NCBI GenBank assembly: GCA_050329575.1
Contig: JBHJOP010000060.1
Location: 1-18,746 of the forward strand
Origin: JAUXFS01 sp050329575
GTDB taxonomy: Bacteria > Pseudomonadota > Alphaproteobacteria > Rhodospirillales > Defluviicoccaceae
Length of the DNA: 18,746 nt
Direction of reading: 5' to 3'
Shown: positions 6,395-13,552 of the stretch, one piece after another
Layout: each line of letters begins with the position of its first letter
How positions within the stretch are numbered: the first letter of the stretch is position 1
The notes under the pieces: generated by a model
Told to the model about the DNA's origin: nothing
Seen by the model: only the letters and a program-made list of their open reading frames with translations
The model's database searches: none
Program-made: the position numbers and the translations under genes

Positions 6395-6985
6395 GTGACG
6401 ACGATCGACGACGAGAAGAAGCGGTTGCGCAAGCGGATGCGGGCTCTCAGGCTGGTCGTCGATCAGAAGGAGGGCCCGGACGCGGCGCGCGCGGTGATCG
6501 GGCATCTGCTGGCGGCGACGGAGAGGCTCGGGATCACGGCGGGCTCGGTGGTCGCGGGGTACTGGCCGATCGTGACCGAGCTGGACATCCGGCCACTGCT
6601 CGCGCGGCTCGACGAACGCGGGGTGGTGTGCGCGCTGCCGGTGGTGGTCGCGTCCGACGCGCCGCTCTCGTTCCGGCGCTGGCGGCCGCTCGATCCTCTC
6701 GATGTCGGGCTGCGTGGCACCTCCCAGCCGGTGGTCTATGCGCCCGAGGTCGTTCCCGAAGTGGTGCTCGTGCCGCTGCTGGCTTTCGATGGCGAGGGTT
6801 ACCGGCTGGGTCAGGGTGGGGGCTTCTACGATCGGACGCTGGCCGCCCTCCGCGCGTGCGGTCCGCTGACCGCGGTCGGTGTCGGTTTCGCCGCACAGAT
6901 GGTCGAGAAGGTGCCGCGCGACGGCGACGACCAGCCGCTGGATTACATCCTCACGGAGCAGGCGCTGCTGCGAGCGGGCGCATGA
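6395..6985 (+). CDS. fthC: 5-formyltetrahydrofolate cyclo-ligase
   Basis: This 196-residue cytosolic enzyme uses ATP to convert 5-formyl-THF to 5,10-methenyl-THF, returning a storage or inhibitory folate to one-carbon metabolism. The C-terminal signature YRLGQGGGFYDRTLA (136-150) is the family ATP/phosphate-binding motif, and AGYWPIVTELDIRPLL (54-69) forms the substrate side. The start is taken as GTG at 6395, because the long upstream in-frame extension runs through the 6S RNA and has no family similarity. Also known as ygfA. It overlaps the next gene by 4 nt (ATGA), so the two are translationally coupled. It is likely co-transcribed with the 6S RNA. Confidence 0.92.
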   Translation: MTTIDDEKKRLRKRMRALRLVVDQKEGPDAARAVIGHLLAATERLGITAGSVVAGYWPIVTELDIRPLLARLDERGVVCALPVVVASDAPLSFRRWRPLDPLDVGLRGTSQPVVYAPEVVPEVVLVPLLAFDGEGYRLGQGGGFYDRTLAALRACGPLTAVGVGFAAQMVEKVPRDGDDQPLDYILTEQALLRAGA

Positions 6986-7794
6986 GGATTCTGGTCTGCG
7001 GCGACGTCGTCGGCAAGGCAGGGCGAACGGCGATCCTCGCCCATGTTCCCGATCTGCGACGGCGGCTGGATCTCGACTTCGTGGTCGTCAACGGCGAGAA
7101 CGCGGCCCACGGCTTCGGCATCACCGAAGAGATCTGCCGTGAGTTCTACGGGGCAGGCGTCGACGCGATCACCACCGGCAACCACGTCTGGGATCGCCGC
7201 GAGATCATCGGCTACATCGGCGCCGACCATCGTCTGCTGCGGCCCCTGAACTATCCGGAGGGAACGCCGGGATCGGGTGCCCACGTGTACGCCACCGTCG
7301 ACGGGCGGCGGGTCATGGTCCTCCAGGTGATGGGCCGGCTGTTCATGGACCCGCTCGACGATCCGTTCGCGGCGGCGGAAAAAGCGTTGCGCAACCATCG
7401 GCTCGGCGTCTCGGTGCACGGCATCATCGCCGATATTCACGCCGAGGCGACCAGCGAAAAGATGGCGCTGGGGCACGTCCTCGACGGGCGGGTATCGATG
7501 GCGGTCGGGACGCACAGCCACGTGCCCACCGCCGATGCCCGGATCCTGCCCGCAGGCACCGCCTACATGACCGACGTCGGCATGTGCGGGGACTACGATT
7601 CGGTGATCGGCATGGACAAGCGGAGCGCCACGGCGCGGTTTACCTCGAAGCTGCCGACCGGCCGCCTCGAACCGGCGACCGGCGAGGCGACTCTTTGCGC
7701 GGTGTTCGTCGAGACCGATGACGCCACCGGGTTGGCCCGCCGGGTCGCCCCGTTGCGGACCGGCGGCTGTCTGGCGCCACAGTGGCCGCTGTAG
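6982..7794 (+). CDS. ymdB: YmdB-family metallophosphoesterase (TIGR00282 type)
   Basis: This 270-residue protein belongs to the calcineurin-like phosphoesterases typified by B. subtilis YmdB, a cyclic-nucleotide phosphodiesterase that affects RNA turnover and community development. The dimetal ligands are all present: GDVVGKAGR (7-15, with D8), VVNGENAAHG (35-44, with E39 and N40), TGNHVWD (65-71, with N67 and H68), DIHAEATSEK (151-160, with H153) and GTHSHVPTAD (176-185, with H178 and H180). The length is normal. Its ATG overlaps the fthC stop. The substrate in alphaproteobacteria has not been settled as far as I know. Confidence 0.9.
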   Translation: MRILVCGDVVGKAGRTAILAHVPDLRRRLDLDFVVVNGENAAHGFGITEEICREFYGAGVDAITTGNHVWDRREIIGYIGADHRLLRPLNYPEGTPGSGAHVYATVDGRRVMVLQVMGRLFMDPLDDPFAAAEKALRNHRLGVSVHGIIADIHAEATSEKMALGHVLDGRVSMAVGTHSHVPTADARILPAGTAYMTDVGMCGDYDSVIGMDKRSATARFTSKLPTGRLEPATGEATLCAVFVETDDATGLARRVAPLRTGGCLAPQWPL

Positions 7795-7814
7795 CGGCGG
7801 CGACCCTCCCTTGC

Positions 7815-7829
7815 GGCCCGATTCGGGCC
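7815..7829 (+). other. Small inverted repeat after ymdB
   Basis: GGCCCG (7815-7820) and CGGGCC (7824-7829) form a 6-bp stem with a 3-nt loop, 20 nt after the ymdB stop. The bases that follow (ATATTAG) are A/T-rich but not a T-run. It is at most a weak terminator. The rest of 7795-7955 shows no gene. It presumably holds the yebC promoter, but I could not pick a convincing one. Confidence 0.25.
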
Positions 7830-7955
7830 ATATTAGCGTGCGAAGCAGGGGCAGCGCCGCGGCGGGTTCGAGCGGACTCCCTTTCCTCCACAAGATGTGG
7901 TACACGAGAAGCAGGTCGCGCACGCGATCTTCCCGGCAAGCCGAAGCAGAAACAA

Positions 7956-8705
7956 ATGGCTGGTCATTCGCAGTTCAAGAACATCATGTATCGCAAGGGT
8001 GCGCAGGATGCCAAGCGCGCCAAGGCGTTCACCAAGCTCATCCGGGAGCTGACGGTCGCGGCGAAGTCCGGATTGCCCGATCCCGATGCCAATCCGCGAT
8101 TGCGTCTGGCGGTCGCCGCCGCCCGGGCCGCCAATATGCCCAAGGACACGATCGAGCGCGCGATCCGGCGCGGGGCCGGCGCAGAGGGCGAAGCACAGTA
8201 CGAGGAGATCCGCTACGAGGGCTATGGACCCGGAGGCGTGGCGTTGATCGTCGAGGCCCTGACGGACAACCGCAACCGCACCGCAAGCGAGGTTCGCGCC
8301 GCCTTCGGCAAGCACGGCGGCAGTCTCGGTGAGACCGGCAGTGTCAGCTTCATGTTCGATCGCATCGGTATCATCCACTATCCGCCCGATGCCGCGGGCG
8401 CCGAGGACATGTTCGAGGCGGCCCTCGATGCCGGCGCTACGGACGTGAGCTCGGATGGCGACGGTCATGAGATCAGCTGTGTCCCGGACGACCTCAGTTC
8501 CATCCGCGACGCGCTCGAGCGACGGTTCGGGCCGGTAGATGCCGCCCGACTCGACTGGCGCCCCAACGTCACCGTCAGCGTCGACGAGGACCGCGCCGTC
8601 AGCCTGTTCAAGCTGCTCGACGCCCTCGAAGACAACGACGACGTGCAGCGGGTGGCGGCCAACTTCGACGTCGCAGAGGACGTCATGGAACGGCTGAGCG
8701 CCTGA
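7956..8705 (+). CDS. yebC: YebC/PmpR (TACO1) family protein
   Basis: A 249-residue protein of the YebC/TACO1 family with the diagnostic N-terminus MAGHSQFKNIMYRKGAQDAKRAK, then the PDPDANPRLRLAVAAARAANMPKDTIERAI segment, YEGYGPGGVALIVEALTDNRNRT near residues 87-109, and FGKHGGSLGETGSVSFMF near 116-133. Members were long annotated as transcriptional regulators. More recent work on mitochondrial TACO1 and bacterial YebC indicates a ribosome-bound role in easing stalling at proline-rich stretches. Its position just upstream of ruvC is a widespread arrangement. The ATG at 7956 has no strong ribosome site. The regulator-versus-translation question cannot be decided from this sequence. Confidence 0.95.
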   Translation: MAGHSQFKNIMYRKGAQDAKRAKAFTKLIRELTVAAKSGLPDPDANPRLRLAVAAARAANMPKDTIERAIRRGAGAEGEAQYEEIRYEGYGPGGVALIVEALTDNRNRTASEVRAAFGKHGGSLGETGSVSFMFDRIGIIHYPPDAAGAEDMFEAALDAGATDVSSDGDGHEISCVPDDLSSIRDALERRFGPVDAARLDWRPNVTVSVDEDRAVSLFKLLDALEDNDDVQRVAANFDVAEDVMERLSA

Positions 8706-8776
8706 CGGCCGGGCGGGGCGGGGTTTGATGGCCGCGGACCCGGCCGGTGCGCCGCCGTTGGCGACGGAAGAACGAG

Positions 8777-9274
8777 ATGAGAGTGATCGGACTGGACCCG
8801 GGGCTGAGCACGACCGGATGGGGGGTGATCGAGGCCGAGCACGGGCGGCTGAGCCACGTCGCCGCCGGCGTCGTCACGACTGACCGGACCCGGTCGCTGT
8901 CCGAGCGGCTGGTGCAGCTCGCCGACGGACTGAGCGAGGTCATCGATCGCTACCGTCCGGCCGAGGCGGCGGTGGAGGAGACCTTCGTCAATCGCAACGC
9001 GGTGTCGACACTTCGTCTCGGGCAGGCGCGGGGAATCGTCCTGATGGTACCCGCTCGTGCCGGGCTGCAGGTGGCCGAGTACCTCCCTAACCTGGTCAAG
9101 AAGTCGGTTGTCGGCAGTGGTCACGCCGCCAAGGAGCAGGTCCAGATGATGGTGCGGGTGCTGCTGCCCGGCGCCGGGATCGCGTCGACGGACGCCGCCG
9201 ACGCGCTGGCGGTCGCCATCTGTCACGCCCACCATCGGTCGACGGCATCCCGGATCGCGAGGGCGACGCGGTGA
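8777..9274 (+). CDS. ruvC: Crossover junction endodeoxyribonuclease RuvC
   Basis: RuvC is a dimeric nuclease that resolves Holliday junctions with symmetrical cuts. All four catalytic acids are in place in this 165-residue RNase H-fold protein: D7 in IGLDPG, E67 in VEETF, and D139 and D142 in STDAADALAVA, at almost the same numbering as in E. coli (D7, E66, D138, D141). The ATG at 8777 was chosen because it follows GGAAG at good spacing and starts directly at the MRVIGLDPG strand. An in-frame ATG 30 nt upstream adds only a basic tail. The stop overlaps the ruvA GTG (GTGA). yebC lies 71 nt upstream. Confidence 0.96.
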   Translation: MRVIGLDPGLSTTGWGVIEAEHGRLSHVAAGVVTTDRTRSLSERLVQLADGLSEVIDRYRPAEAAVEETFVNRNAVSTLRLGQARGIVLMVPARAGLQVAEYLPNLVKKSVVGSGHAAKEQVQMMVRVLLPGAGIASTDAADALAVAICHAHHRSTASRIARATR

Positions 9275-9891
9275 TCGCCAAGCTCAGCGGGGTGGTCGAT
9301 TCGACCGGCGACGGCTGGGCGGTGATCGACGTCGGCGGGGTCGGTTACCTGGTGTTCTGCTCGGGCCGGACGCTGTCCCGGCTGGCTGGCGGCCAGATCG
9401 TCAGCCTGCGGGTCGAGACCGCGGTGCGCGACGACGCCATCACCCTCTACGGCTTCGGCGAGGCCGCGGAACGGCAATGGTTTCGGCTGCTGACCACCGT
9501 GCAGGGGATCGGCGCCAAGGCGGCCCTCTCCATCCTCACCGCGCTGTCGCCGGACGATCTCGCGCGGGCGATCGCCGCCGGGGACCGCGGGGCGATCACT
9601 CGCGCCGCCGGGGTCGGAGCGAAGCTCGCCGGCCGGGTGATCGGCGAGCTTCGCGACAAGGTGGACATCGCCGCCGTTACCCAGCGGCCGGCGGTGCCGT
9701 CCTTCGGCGCCGCAGGGCCGGGTGGCGACGTCGGCGATGCCGTCTCGGCGCTGGTCAATCTCGGCTTCAGGCCCTCGGAGGCGCTGTTGGCGGTCGCCCA
9801 CGCCCAGGCAAGGCTGGGCACCGGGGCGCAGATCGAGGAACTGATCCGGGGCGGGCTGGCCGAGCTGACTCCCGGGGAGGCGCGGCCGTGA
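9271..9891 (+). CDS. ruvA: Holliday junction branch migration protein RuvA
   Basis: RuvA is the tetrameric junction-binding subunit that loads RuvB. In these 206 residues the N-terminal OB fold (1-62) includes the acidic pin DD at 54-55. Two helix-hairpin-helix motifs follow, TTVQGIGAKAALSIL (75-89) and AAGVGAKLAGRVIGELRDK (112-130). A Gly/Pro linker near 140-152 leads to the small C-terminal RuvB-binding domain (VGDAVSALVNLGFRPSEA, 154-171). It starts at GTG 9271, overlapping the ruvC stop, and its own TGA overlaps the GTG of ruvB. No alphaproteobacterial LexA box was found immediately upstream of ruvC. Confidence 0.96.
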   Translation: MIAKLSGVVDSTGDGWAVIDVGGVGYLVFCSGRTLSRLAGGQIVSLRVETAVRDDAITLYGFGEAAERQWFRLLTTVQGIGAKAALSILTALSPDDLARAIAAGDRGAITRAAGVGAKLAGRVIGELRDKVDIAAVTQRPAVPSFGAAGPGGDVGDAVSALVNLGFRPSEALLAVAHAQARLGTGAQIEELIRGGLAELTPGEARP

Positions 9892-10961
9892 CCGACGAGG
9901 GGGCGATCGGCGGTGAGACCGACACGGTGCGCGTCGTGGACCCGGCCCGAACGACGGACGACGCCGCCGAGATCGGGCTGCGGCCGGCGACCCTCGATGC
10001 CTTCGTCGGCCAGCGGCCGGTGTGCGAGAACCTGCGCGTGTTCATCGCTGCCGCGGCACGGCGAAGCGAGGCCCTCGATCACGTGCTGCTGCACGGGCCG
10101 CCCGGTCTCGGCAAAACCACCCTGGCGCAGATCGTCGCCCGCGAGCTGGGGGTTGGGTTTCGCGCCACCTCCGGCCCGGTGATCGGCCGGCCCGGCGACC
10201 TCGCGGCGATTCTCACCAACCTTCAGGTGCGCGACGTCCTCTTCATCGACGAGATCCACCGTCTGCCGCCGACTGTCGAGGAGGTCCTCTACCCGGCTAT
10301 GGAGGATTTCAAGCTCGATCTGATGATCGGCGAGGGGCCTGCGGCGCGCTCGATCCGCATCGACCTGCCACCGTTCACGTTGATCGGGGCGACCACCCGC
10401 GCCGGGCTGATCACCACGCCGCTGCGCGAGCGGTTCGGCATTCCGCTGAGACTGCAGTTCTACGAGACCGAGGAGCTGCAACAGATTGTCCGCCGCGGCG
10501 CCGCGGTGCTCGGAACGGCGCTCACCGACGGCGGTGGCGCCGAGATCGCCCGGCGGTCGAGAGGAACGCCGCGGGTGGCGGTGCGGCTGCTGCGCCGGGT
10601 GCGTGATTTCGCGGCGGTCGCCGAGACCTCGCCGATCGACGCGGCGACCGCCGATGGCGCCCTCAATCGCCTGGAGGTCGACGGCCAGGGCCTCGACGCC
10701 ATGGATCGGCGCTACCTGCGCTGCATCGCCGACCACTACCGCGGTGGACCGGTGGGGGTCGAAACCCTGGCGGCGGCGCTCTCGGAGCAGCGTGACACGC
10801 TCGAGGAGGTGGTCGAGCCGTACCTTCTGCAGCAGGGGTTCATCCTCCGGACCCCGCGCGGCCGAGCGCTGGCCGATCGGGCCTACCGCCATCTCGGGCT
10901 GCCGGGCGGTGCGCTGGTGCGGCAACTGGACCTGATCGACGATGATGGCACCGGCGAGTGA
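9888..10961 (+). CDS. ruvB: Holliday junction branch migration helicase RuvB
   Basis: RuvB is the AAA+ hexameric motor of the RuvABC resolvasome. The 357-residue protein has Walker A GPPGLGKT (70-77), Walker B with DEIH (121-124), the sensor 1 segment GATTRAG (167-173) and RFG near 182-184. The winged-helix end contains EPYLLQQGFILRTPRGRALADRAY. The GTG start (9888) overlaps the ruvA stop. The N-terminal tail of about 25 residues before IGLRPATLDAFVGQ is slightly long and variable, as is common. The last 20 nt overlap the start of ybgC in another frame. Confidence 0.97.
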   Translation: MTDEGAIGGETDTVRVVDPARTTDDAAEIGLRPATLDAFVGQRPVCENLRVFIAAAARRSEALDHVLLHGPPGLGKTTLAQIVARELGVGFRATSGPVIGRPGDLAAILTNLQVRDVLFIDEIHRLPPTVEEVLYPAMEDFKLDLMIGEGPAARSIRIDLPPFTLIGATTRAGLITTPLRERFGIPLRLQFYETEELQQIVRRGAAVLGTALTDGGGAEIARRSRGTPRVAVRLLRRVRDFAAVAETSPIDAATADGALNRLEVDGQGLDAMDRRYLRCIADHYRGGPVGVETLAAALSEQRDTLEEVVEPYLLQQGFILRTPRGRALADRAYRHLGLPGGALVRQLDLIDDDGTGE

Positions 10962-11406
10962 CCCCCCGGCCGGCGCCTTCGACGGCGATGCGCACCTGCT
11001 TCCGATCCGCGTGTACTACGAGGACACCGATGCCGCTGGTCTGGTCTATTACGCCAACTACCTCAGGTTCGCGGAGCGGGCGCGAACGGAGATGATGCGG
11101 ATGCTCGGCGTCGATCATCCCGGCCTGATGGCCACGGACGGGGTTGTCTTCGCCGTCCGCCACTGCAGCGCCGACTACCTCGCGCCGGCGCGCCTCGACG
11201 ACCCCTTGCAGGTGGTCACCCGGCTCGCCGAGGTGCGCGGCGTGTCGCTAACCCTCGATCAGCGCGTCCGGCGCGACGGCACGGACTTGGTCCGCATCGG
11301 GCTCAAGCTCGTCTGCATGACGCTGACGGGTCGTCCCGCTCGCATCCCCGCGGCTCTGCGGGCCCGTCTCGCCACTCACCTCAACAGGAGCAATCGGTCG
11401 ACTTAG
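10942..11406 (+). CDS. ybgC: YbgC-family acyl-CoA thioesterase (tol-pal associated)
   Basis: A 154-residue hotdog-fold thioesterase of the YbgC family, which hydrolyses acyl-CoA and is usually the first gene of the tol-pal cluster. The signature RVYYEDTDAAGLVYYANYLRFAERARTE spans about residues 23-50. The catalytic Asp is within EDTD (27-30). The usual His of VYHANY is replaced here by Tyr (VYYANY). The ATG at 10942 lies inside the end of ruvB. The next ATG codon follows immediately, so the exact start is uncertain by one residue. Its TAG ends one base before the tolQ ATG, showing tight operon packing. Confidence 0.92.
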   Translation: MMAPASDPPAGAFDGDAHLLPIRVYYEDTDAAGLVYYANYLRFAERARTEMMRMLGVDHPGLMATDGVVFAVRHCSADYLAPARLDDPLQVVTRLAEVRGVSLTLDQRVRRDGTDLVRIGLKLVCMTLTGRPARIPAALRARLATHLNRSNRST

Positions 11407-12138
11407 ATGGAGAACAACGTCATCGACGCGGCGGCACTGGCCGGTTCGGTCGCCCCTCACGACTTTTCGGTTTGGGCGCTTTTCCTGCAGGCGGACTGGA
11501 TCGTCAAGGCCGTCATCATCCTGCTTCTTGCCGCCTCGATCTGGTGCTGGGCGATCATCTTCGAGAAGAGCTACAACCTGCGCCAGTTGAACATCCGTGC
11601 CGACCGTTTCGAATCCGCGTTCTGGTCCGGGGGCGCCATCGACGATCTCTACGACCGGATCGGCCCCCAGCCTCGCGACCCGATGTCGGCGGTGTTCGTC
11701 GCCGCGATGCGCGAGTGGCGCCGGTCGGTCTCCCGCCGCCAAGGTGAGGACAGTCCGCCAATGCTGGGACTGGAGGAGCGCATCGACCGAGTGATGCAGG
11801 TTACCGCCAGCCGGGAACTGGATCGGACCGAACGGTACATGACCTTTCTCGCTTCGACCGGTTCGACGGCGCCGTTCATCGGCCTGTTCGGAACCGTCTG
11901 GGGCATCATGAACAGCTTCCAGGCGATCGGCGCGACCAAGAACACCAGCCTCGCGGTGGTCGCGCCGGGAATCGCCGAGGCGCTGTTCGCGACCGCGCTC
12001 GGACTGCTGGCGGCGATTCCCGCGGTGCTCGCCTACAACAAACTGTCGAAGGAGTTGGATCGCTACGCCGGCCGCATCGACAGCTTCGCAGGCGAGTTCC
12101 TCGCCATCCTGTCGCGACAGATGGAAGAGAGGCGCTGA
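11407..12138 (+). CDS. tolQ: Tol-Pal system inner-membrane proton channel subunit TolQ
   Basis: TolQ forms with TolR the proton-driven stator that energises TolA for outer-membrane constriction at division. The 243-residue protein has three membrane segments, near 31-52 (WIVKAVIILLLAASIWCWAI), 146-169 (including STAPFIGLFGTVWGIMNSF) and 185-210 (PGIAEALFATALGLLAAIPAVLAYN), with a large cytoplasmic loop between the first two. This is the MotA/TolQ/ExbB layout. The GLFGTVWGIMNSF and GIAEAL motifs are canonical. It starts directly after the ybgC stop, with AGGAG about 16 nt upstream. TolR follows after 2 nt. Confidence 0.96.
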   Translation: MENNVIDAAALAGSVAPHDFSVWALFLQADWIVKAVIILLLAASIWCWAIIFEKSYNLRQLNIRADRFESAFWSGGAIDDLYDRIGPQPRDPMSAVFVAAMREWRRSVSRRQGEDSPPMLGLEERIDRVMQVTASRELDRTERYMTFLASTGSTAPFIGLFGTVWGIMNSFQAIGATKNTSLAVVAPGIAEALFATALGLLAAIPAVLAYNKLSKELDRYAGRIDSFAGEFLAILSRQMEERR

Positions 12139-12140
12139 CC

Positions 12141-12626
12141 ATGGCGGTGCCGATGGCGGGGGCGACCCGTGGACGCTCCATCCGACGCCGGCGGAGCCGG
12201 CCGATGAGCGACATCAACGTGACGCCGATGGTCGACGTGATGCTGGTGCTGCTGGTCATCTTCATGGTCACCGCGCCGCTGCTCACGGTCGGCGTCCAGG
12301 TCGACCTCCCGAAGACCGCAGCGGCTGAGATCAAAGGTGAGGACGAACCGCTGGCGGTCAGCATCGACGCGCGCGGTCGGGTGTTCCTGCAGGACACCGA
12401 GGTGGAGATCGACGCGCTGGTGCCACGGCTGAGGGCGATCGCCGGCAGCAAACCCGATCTGCGCATTTTCGTCCGCGGCGATCGGGCCATCCCCTATGGA
12501 CGGGTGATGGAAGTGATGAGCGCCATCCACGCCGGCGGGTTCGTCAAGGTGGCGCTGCTCACCGAACCCTTCGACCCCGCGCCGCTCGGAGGCGGGGGAG
12601 CCGACGGGAAGAAGAGGGAGTCCTGA
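12141..12626 (+). CDS. tolR: Tol-Pal system protein TolR
   Basis: A 161-residue ExbD/TolR protein with one N-terminal membrane helix. SDINVTPMVDVMLVLLVIFMV (23-43) contains the proton-relay Asp D32, equivalent to E. coli TolR D23. A basic cytoplasmic tail (RGRSIRRRRSR) precedes it, and a periplasmic dimerisation domain follows (VQVDLPKTAAAE; VFLQDTEVEIDAL; LRIFVRGDRAIPYGRVMEVMSAIHAGGFVKVALLTE). GAGAGG lies shortly before the ATG. The final Gly-rich and charged tail is unremarkable. Confidence 0.95.
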   Translation: MAVPMAGATRGRSIRRRRSRPMSDINVTPMVDVMLVLLVIFMVTAPLLTVGVQVDLPKTAAAEIKGEDEPLAVSIDARGRVFLQDTEVEIDALVPRLRAIAGSKPDLRIFVRGDRAIPYGRVMEVMSAIHAGGFVKVALLTEPFDPAPLGGGGADGKKRES

Positions 12627-12634
12627 TCCCGATC

Positions 12635-13552
12635 ATGCGGCGGCCCCTGGTCCTTTCGCTGCTGTTGCATCTGGTCGTGTTCGGCGCGGCCTACGTCGGG
12701 CTGCCGGCGTCGCGGCTGGACGTCGCGCCGCCGGAGTCGCCGATGACCGTCGACCTGGTCGCGGTGGCGGAGCGAACCAACGTTCCGCCGGCAAGGCCGG
12801 TTGCCACACCCCCGGCCCGACCGATGCCGGAGCCAGCCGCCGAGCGGGCGCCGCCGCCCGCCCCGCCGAGCCGTCCGGAACCTCCCGCCCCGCGGCCGCA
12901 GCCGCCGCCGGAGGTGGCGAAGGCGGTCGCTCCGAAACCGAAGCCGGCACCAGCGGCGAAGTCCGAACCACCGCCGCAGGCGGCAAAGGTCGAGCCGCGC
13001 GTGGAGCCCAAGCCCGCCCCGAAGCCGCCGTCAAAGCCGGAGCCGCCGACGGAGAGCGCGTTCGAGTCGGTCCTGAAAACGGTCGAGCAGCTCAAACGGG
13101 AGCAGACCAAGGCCCCCACCAAGGTCCCGGACAAGGCCACCGAGCAGGCGGTCGATGAGCGAAAGCCGACCAGTCTGGACACCCAGGTCGCCAAAGCGCT
13201 CGGGCGATCGACACAGACCTACGACGAAACCATGCCGATGACCATCAGTGAGATCGAGGCGGTCCGCCGGCAGATCGAACGATGCTGGAACCTGCCGGCC
13301 GGCGCCCGCGACGCCGCCGACCTGATCGTGGCGATCCAGGTGGACATGAACCTCGACGGAACACCACGTTCGGCCGTGGTCACCGATCCAGCACGGATGC
13401 GGACCGACCCGTTCTACAGGGCGGCCGCGGAGAGCGCCCTGCGCGCCATCTTGAACCCGCAGTGTCATCCGTTCACATTGCCGAGAGAGAAGTACATGCA
13501 ATGGAAAACGATGACCCTTGTCTTCAATCCCAGGGAGATGTTCGGATCATGA
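12635..13552 (+). CDS. tolA: TolA, energy-transducing periplasm-spanning protein
   Basis: TolA links the TolQR stator to TolB and Pal across the periplasm. The 305-residue protein has a short N-terminal membrane anchor (VLSLLLHLVVFGAAYVG, 5-21) with the TolQR-contacting Ser and His (SLLLH). A long Pro/Ala/Lys/Glu-rich linker (about 48-142) follows, then a C-terminal TolA domain (MTISEIEAVRRQIERCWNLPAGARD... to the end) with two cysteines (CWNL and PQCHPF) that may form the domain disulphide. The linker is richer in proline than the Ala/Lys helix of E. coli TolA and contains three PPP motifs. The ATG at 12635 follows GAGGGAG. The stop overlaps the tolB ATG. Confidence 0.92.
   Translation: MRRPLVLSLLLHLVVFGAAYVGLPASRLDVAPPESPMTVDLVAVAERTNVPPARPVATPPARPMPEPAAERAPPPAPPSRPEPPAPRPQPPPEVAKAVAPKPKPAPAAKSEPPPQAAKVEPRVEPKPAPKPPSKPEPPTESAFESVLKTVEQLKREQTKAPTKVPDKATEQAVDERKPTSLDTQVAKALGRSTQTYDETMPMTISEIEAVRRQIERCWNLPAGARDAADLIVAIQVDMNLDGTPRSAVVTDPARMRTDPFYRAAAESALRAILNPQCHPFTLPREKYMQWKTMTLVFNPREMFGS

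Noticed and set aside
7879..7895. GTTC-N7-CTCC upstream of yebC as a LexA box
   Set aside because: The alphaproteobacterial box needs GTTC in both halves, and the second half has two mismatches.
7893..7910. CCACA-AGA-TGTGG inverted repeat upstream of yebC as an operator
   Set aside because: Only five base pairs with a 3-nt spacer and no matching copy nearby; too short to support a site in this sequence alone.
9447..10925. Minus-strand open frame of 492 codons opposite ruvA and ruvB
   Set aside because: Shadow of ruvAB: no family motif, Arg/Asp/His-rich composition, and no ribosome site of note.
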